Source: Thalassotalea fonticola (GTDB lineage: Bacteria; Pseudomonadota; Gammaproteobacteria; Enterobacterales; Alteromonadaceae). Taken from it: a stretch of 64,000 bases of DNA. Positions 62,055 through 64,000 of the stretch are shown here, in pieces. The notes beneath the pieces are model-generated. The model had not been told where the DNA came from, did not search any database, and saw only the letters and a list, made by a program, of their open reading frames with translations. The stretch's first letter is position 1; each line of letters opens with the position of its first letter. The DNA is taken from positions 3,472,001-3,536,000 of the forward strand of contig NZ_CP136600.1 in assembly GCF_032911225.1 (NCBI RefSeq). The letters run 5' to 3'. A program made the position numbers and the translations under genes.

Positions 62055-63428
62055 ATGATGAAACTATTCGCAGAAAATATTTTGTTAGCCACAGGCTGGC
62101 AGCAAAATAAAACCTTACATATAGACAATGGTGTGATCAGCAACATTACTGATGGCCAAGAGACAGATGCAGAACTAGTCACTGGTGCGGTTATTCCAGG
62201 TATGGTGAATTGCCACTCGCATGCGTTTCAGCGTGGTTTTGCCGGATTTTCTGAGCAAGGCAGTGATCGCGGTGACAGCTTTTGGACTTGGCGCAAAATT
62301 ATGTATCAGTTTTTGGATAATATTTCTACTGAACAAGCCGAAGTTATTGCCAAGCAGCTGTATATTGAAATGCTTAAAGCCGGCTATACAAGAGTGGCAG
62401 AGTTTCATTATTTGCATCATGAAAAAGATGGCAACAACCATCAGCAGCTTGCTGCTATGGCAAAAGCTATTTTTAACGCTGCAGATGATACAGGCATAGG
62501 ACTTACCATGTTGCCAGTAATGTATCGATTTAGTGGCTTCGGTCCACTTGCGCCTAATGATGGTCAGAAGCGTTTTATCAATACAATTGAGCAATTTAAT
62601 CAATTAGTCAGTGATTGCTTTGCCATGGCTAAAACCAGTCAAAACGCTAATGTTGGTATTGCTCCGCATTCATTACGTGCCGTAGATAAAGAATCATTAG
62701 TTGCGGCAGTTAAACACGTACGCAGTCTTGATGAAAAAGCGCCGGTGCATATTCATATTAGTGAGCAGCAAAAAGAAGTACAAGATTGCTTAGCTCACTA
62801 TGGCAAGCGTCCAGTGCAATGGTTACTAGACAATATGGAACTCGATCAACATTGGTGTTTAATTCATGCCACTCATATCGATGAACAAGAGGTTGCCGGA
62901 ATTATTGCAGCTAAAGCCATTGCCGGTATTTGTCCAACTACTGAAGCCAACTTAGGTGATGGTATTTTCCCTACTACCGAGTTTATGGTGCAAGGTGGTC
63001 AAGTTGCTATTGGCTCTGACAGCCATATTAGCGTGTCGGCAATTGAAGAAATCCGTTTACTTGAATACGCACAGCGCTTAATCAAGCAACAGCGCGCTAT
63101 TTTAGCAAACAATGAAACCCGTTCTGTCGGGCAGAATTTATGGCAACATACCGCCAAAGCTGGGGCATTAAGCACTAGTAGCAATATTGGAGAACTCGCT
63201 ATTGGCAAGCAGGCCGACTTGTTAGTACTTGATGAAAGTAAAACCCGTTTATTTGCCAATCAAAATAATTTTATTTTAGACAGTATGATGTTTGCCAGCC
63301 AAGACAATCCAATAAAAGACGTGATGGTAAATGGTCATTGGTGTGTTCTAAATGGCGAGCATAGTGAACAAAATACTAGTGCTGATGCGTTTGCTAAGGT
63401 GTTAAAAGACTTAGGTGATAATCGCTAG
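62055..63428 (+). CDS. hutF: Formimidoylglutamate deiminase
   Basis: HutF converts N-formimidoyl-L-glutamate to N-formylglutamate and ammonia. The 457-residue protein is an amidohydrolase-superfamily enzyme: metal motif HSHAFQRG in PGMVNCHSHAFQRGFAGFSE, His in APHSLRAV and HIHISEQQKEV, and Asp in AIGSDSHISVSAIEEIR. The KIMYQFLDNISTEQAE and RVAEFHYLHH segments are typical of HutF. Its product is the substrate of HutG encoded just upstream, so the pathway here releases formate rather than formamide. The first ATG of a tandem pair is used. Confidence 0.95.
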   Translation: MMKLFAENILLATGWQQNKTLHIDNGVISNITDGQETDAELVTGAVIPGMVNCHSHAFQRGFAGFSEQGSDRGDSFWTWRKIMYQFLDNISTEQAEVIAKQLYIEMLKAGYTRVAEFHYLHHEKDGNNHQQLAAMAKAIFNAADDTGIGLTMLPVMYRFSGFGPLAPNDGQKRFINTIEQFNQLVSDCFAMAKTSQNANVGIAPHSLRAVDKESLVAAVKHVRSLDEKAPVHIHISEQQKEVQDCLAHYGKRPVQWLLDNMELDQHWCLIHATHIDEQEVAGIIAAKAIAGICPTTEANLGDGIFPTTEFMVQGGQVAIGSDSHISVSAIEEIRLLEYAQRLIKQQRAILANNETRSVGQNLWQHTAKAGALSTSSNIGELAIGKQADLLVLDESKTRLFANQNNFILDSMMFASQDNPIKDVMVNGHWCVLNGEHSEQNTSADAFAKVLKDLGDNR

Positions 63429-63446
63429 CCTATAAAGAGCATAAGG

Positions 63447-63803
63447 TTAAAGAATTCTATATTGATCAATAGTTGCACAAACTTTCAATTGATACTGTCT
63501 GCGTAACCGTGGGTTGTCTTTCGGCTCTACGCAGTACTCTTTATGAAATGTTTTTAATGAGTCACGTGTTTGCGCCACTTTTTTCACATAGGCAACTTCA
63601 TTTTTAGAGAACTTTTTAAAGTCTTGCTGTAAAGCTGAAATCAGCTTAGATGGGGCAACTTTGGCCTTGGTATCAGCGATTTCAGCAAAGCTTTCCTGTG
63701 CTTCTTCTTTTGTTGTACTAAGCCATTCATTAAACTCTTCATTTGGATAAAAGTGTAAATACACGGCTATAGCAACAATTATTATTATTAGATTTTTAAA
63801 CAT
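63447..63803 (-). CDS. Small membrane-anchored protein of unknown function
   Basis: The 118-residue protein has an N-terminal TM anchor (LIIIIVAIAVYLHFY, about 5-19), a helical Lys/Glu-rich stalk, and a C-terminal part with two cysteines (EYCVEPKDNPRLR and KVCATIDQYRIL) that could form a disulfide. No family was recognised. It is convergent with hutF with 18 bp between stops. Confidence 0.65.
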   Translation of the reverse strand: MFKNLIIIIVAIAVYLHFYPNEEFNEWLSTTKEEAQESFAEIADTKAKVAPSKLISALQQDFKKFSKNEVAYVKKVAQTRDSLKTFHKEYCVEPKDNPRLRRQYQLKVCATIDQYRIL

Positions 63804-63954
63804 GTGCGCTCTATTTTATCGAAATGAGTCATTAACTATGATAATAACTCATTTTGTCAAAATGTTAAAAAAATTCAGAAAACTTAATCTAAATCACGCT
63901 TTTACCCTATCTTTTGGTTATAATTAGCCGATAAAAACATATCTAAATTTCGGA

Positions 63955-64000
63955 ATGGCCATGGTTGACAATAAAAAGCCTGCAGAAGTACAAACTCAAA
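63955..64000 (+). CDS. Start of a gene running past the window edge (partial)
   Basis: An open frame begins with in-frame ATG codons at 63955 and 63961 (MAMVDNKKPAEVQTQ) and continues to the edge. TATAAT at 63919-63924 may be its -10. Only 15 residues are visible, so it cannot be identified; it may also be a non-coding stretch. Confidence 0.35.
   Translation, partial: MAMVDNKKPAEVQTQ

Noticed and set aside
62175..62603. A 142-codon minus-strand ORF inside hutF
   Set aside because: It is antisense to a well-conserved hutF reading frame and shows no family motifs.

Overview
This window looks like an ordinary chromosomal segment of a marine gammaproteobacterium of the order Alteromonadales, in the neighbourhood of Colwellia or Thalassotalea. 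The evidence is AT-rich DNA (well under half G+C by eye), the gene orders polA/engB/cytochrome c4, ftsY-ftsE-ftsX-rpoH and prlC/rsmJ, a TonB-dependent carbohydrate locus, and many small palindromic intergenic repeats. No rRNA, tRNA, CRISPR array, prophage or intact insertion sequence was seen. Layout. 1-8.6 kb: a partial LolD/YbbA-type ABC ATPase, a secreted amidohydrolase fused to a RidA domain, a malyl-CoA-lyase-like enzyme, and an RND efflux pump (adaptor plus permease) divergent from a TetR repressor with two clear operators. 8.6-16.5 kb: a trehalose-type locus with a TonB receptor in the outer membrane, an MFS permease in the inner membrane, a cytoplasmic GH37 trehalase, a LacI repressor and an esterase; three copies of a TGCAAACGTTTGCA-type operator tie it together. 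16.5-25.3 kb: small proteins, a tetraheme cytochrome c, engB, polA and glutathione reductase. The interval between engB and polA (the spf/Spot 42 position of E. coli) holds two nearly identical small-RNA-like units, each with its own promoter, operator-like palindrome and terminator, separated by a decayed copy of the polA 3' end. A MITE-like repeat lies between gor and prlC. 25.4-35 kb: oligopeptidase A, a divergent Tag-family DNA glycosylase, rsmJ, ubiK, rep, and two cyclic-di-GMP proteins. 35-48.5 kb: rpoH, ftsX, ftsE, ftsY, rsmD, dodecin, a YjaG-family protein, a large coiled-coil protein with an internal tandem repeat, an EamA transporter, two small accessory proteins (DUF465, DksA/TraR type), an M61 peptidase, a GFA-family protein, a VF530-family protein and a peroxiredoxin-glutaredoxin fusion. 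48.7-57 kb: a MacB-like ABC exporter with its adaptor, a CadC-like membrane-bound regulator, a DJ-1/PfpI protein and a small secreted protein, the whole block flanked by diverged direct repeats. 57.3-64 kb: a zinc-less MDR oxidoreductase, glmS with a DeoR regulator, hutG-hutF of the five-step histidine pathway behind a HutC-type palindrome, and a small membrane protein. How the genes work together. The best supported functional units are the trehalose uptake regulon, the self-regulated RND pump, the ABC exporter with its one-component regulator, the FtsEX/FtsY/RpoH housekeeping block, and formiminoglutamate breakdown by HutF then HutG. The most unusual feature is the twin sRNA-like locus downstream of polA. 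All function calls come from reading motifs by eye; no database search was run.
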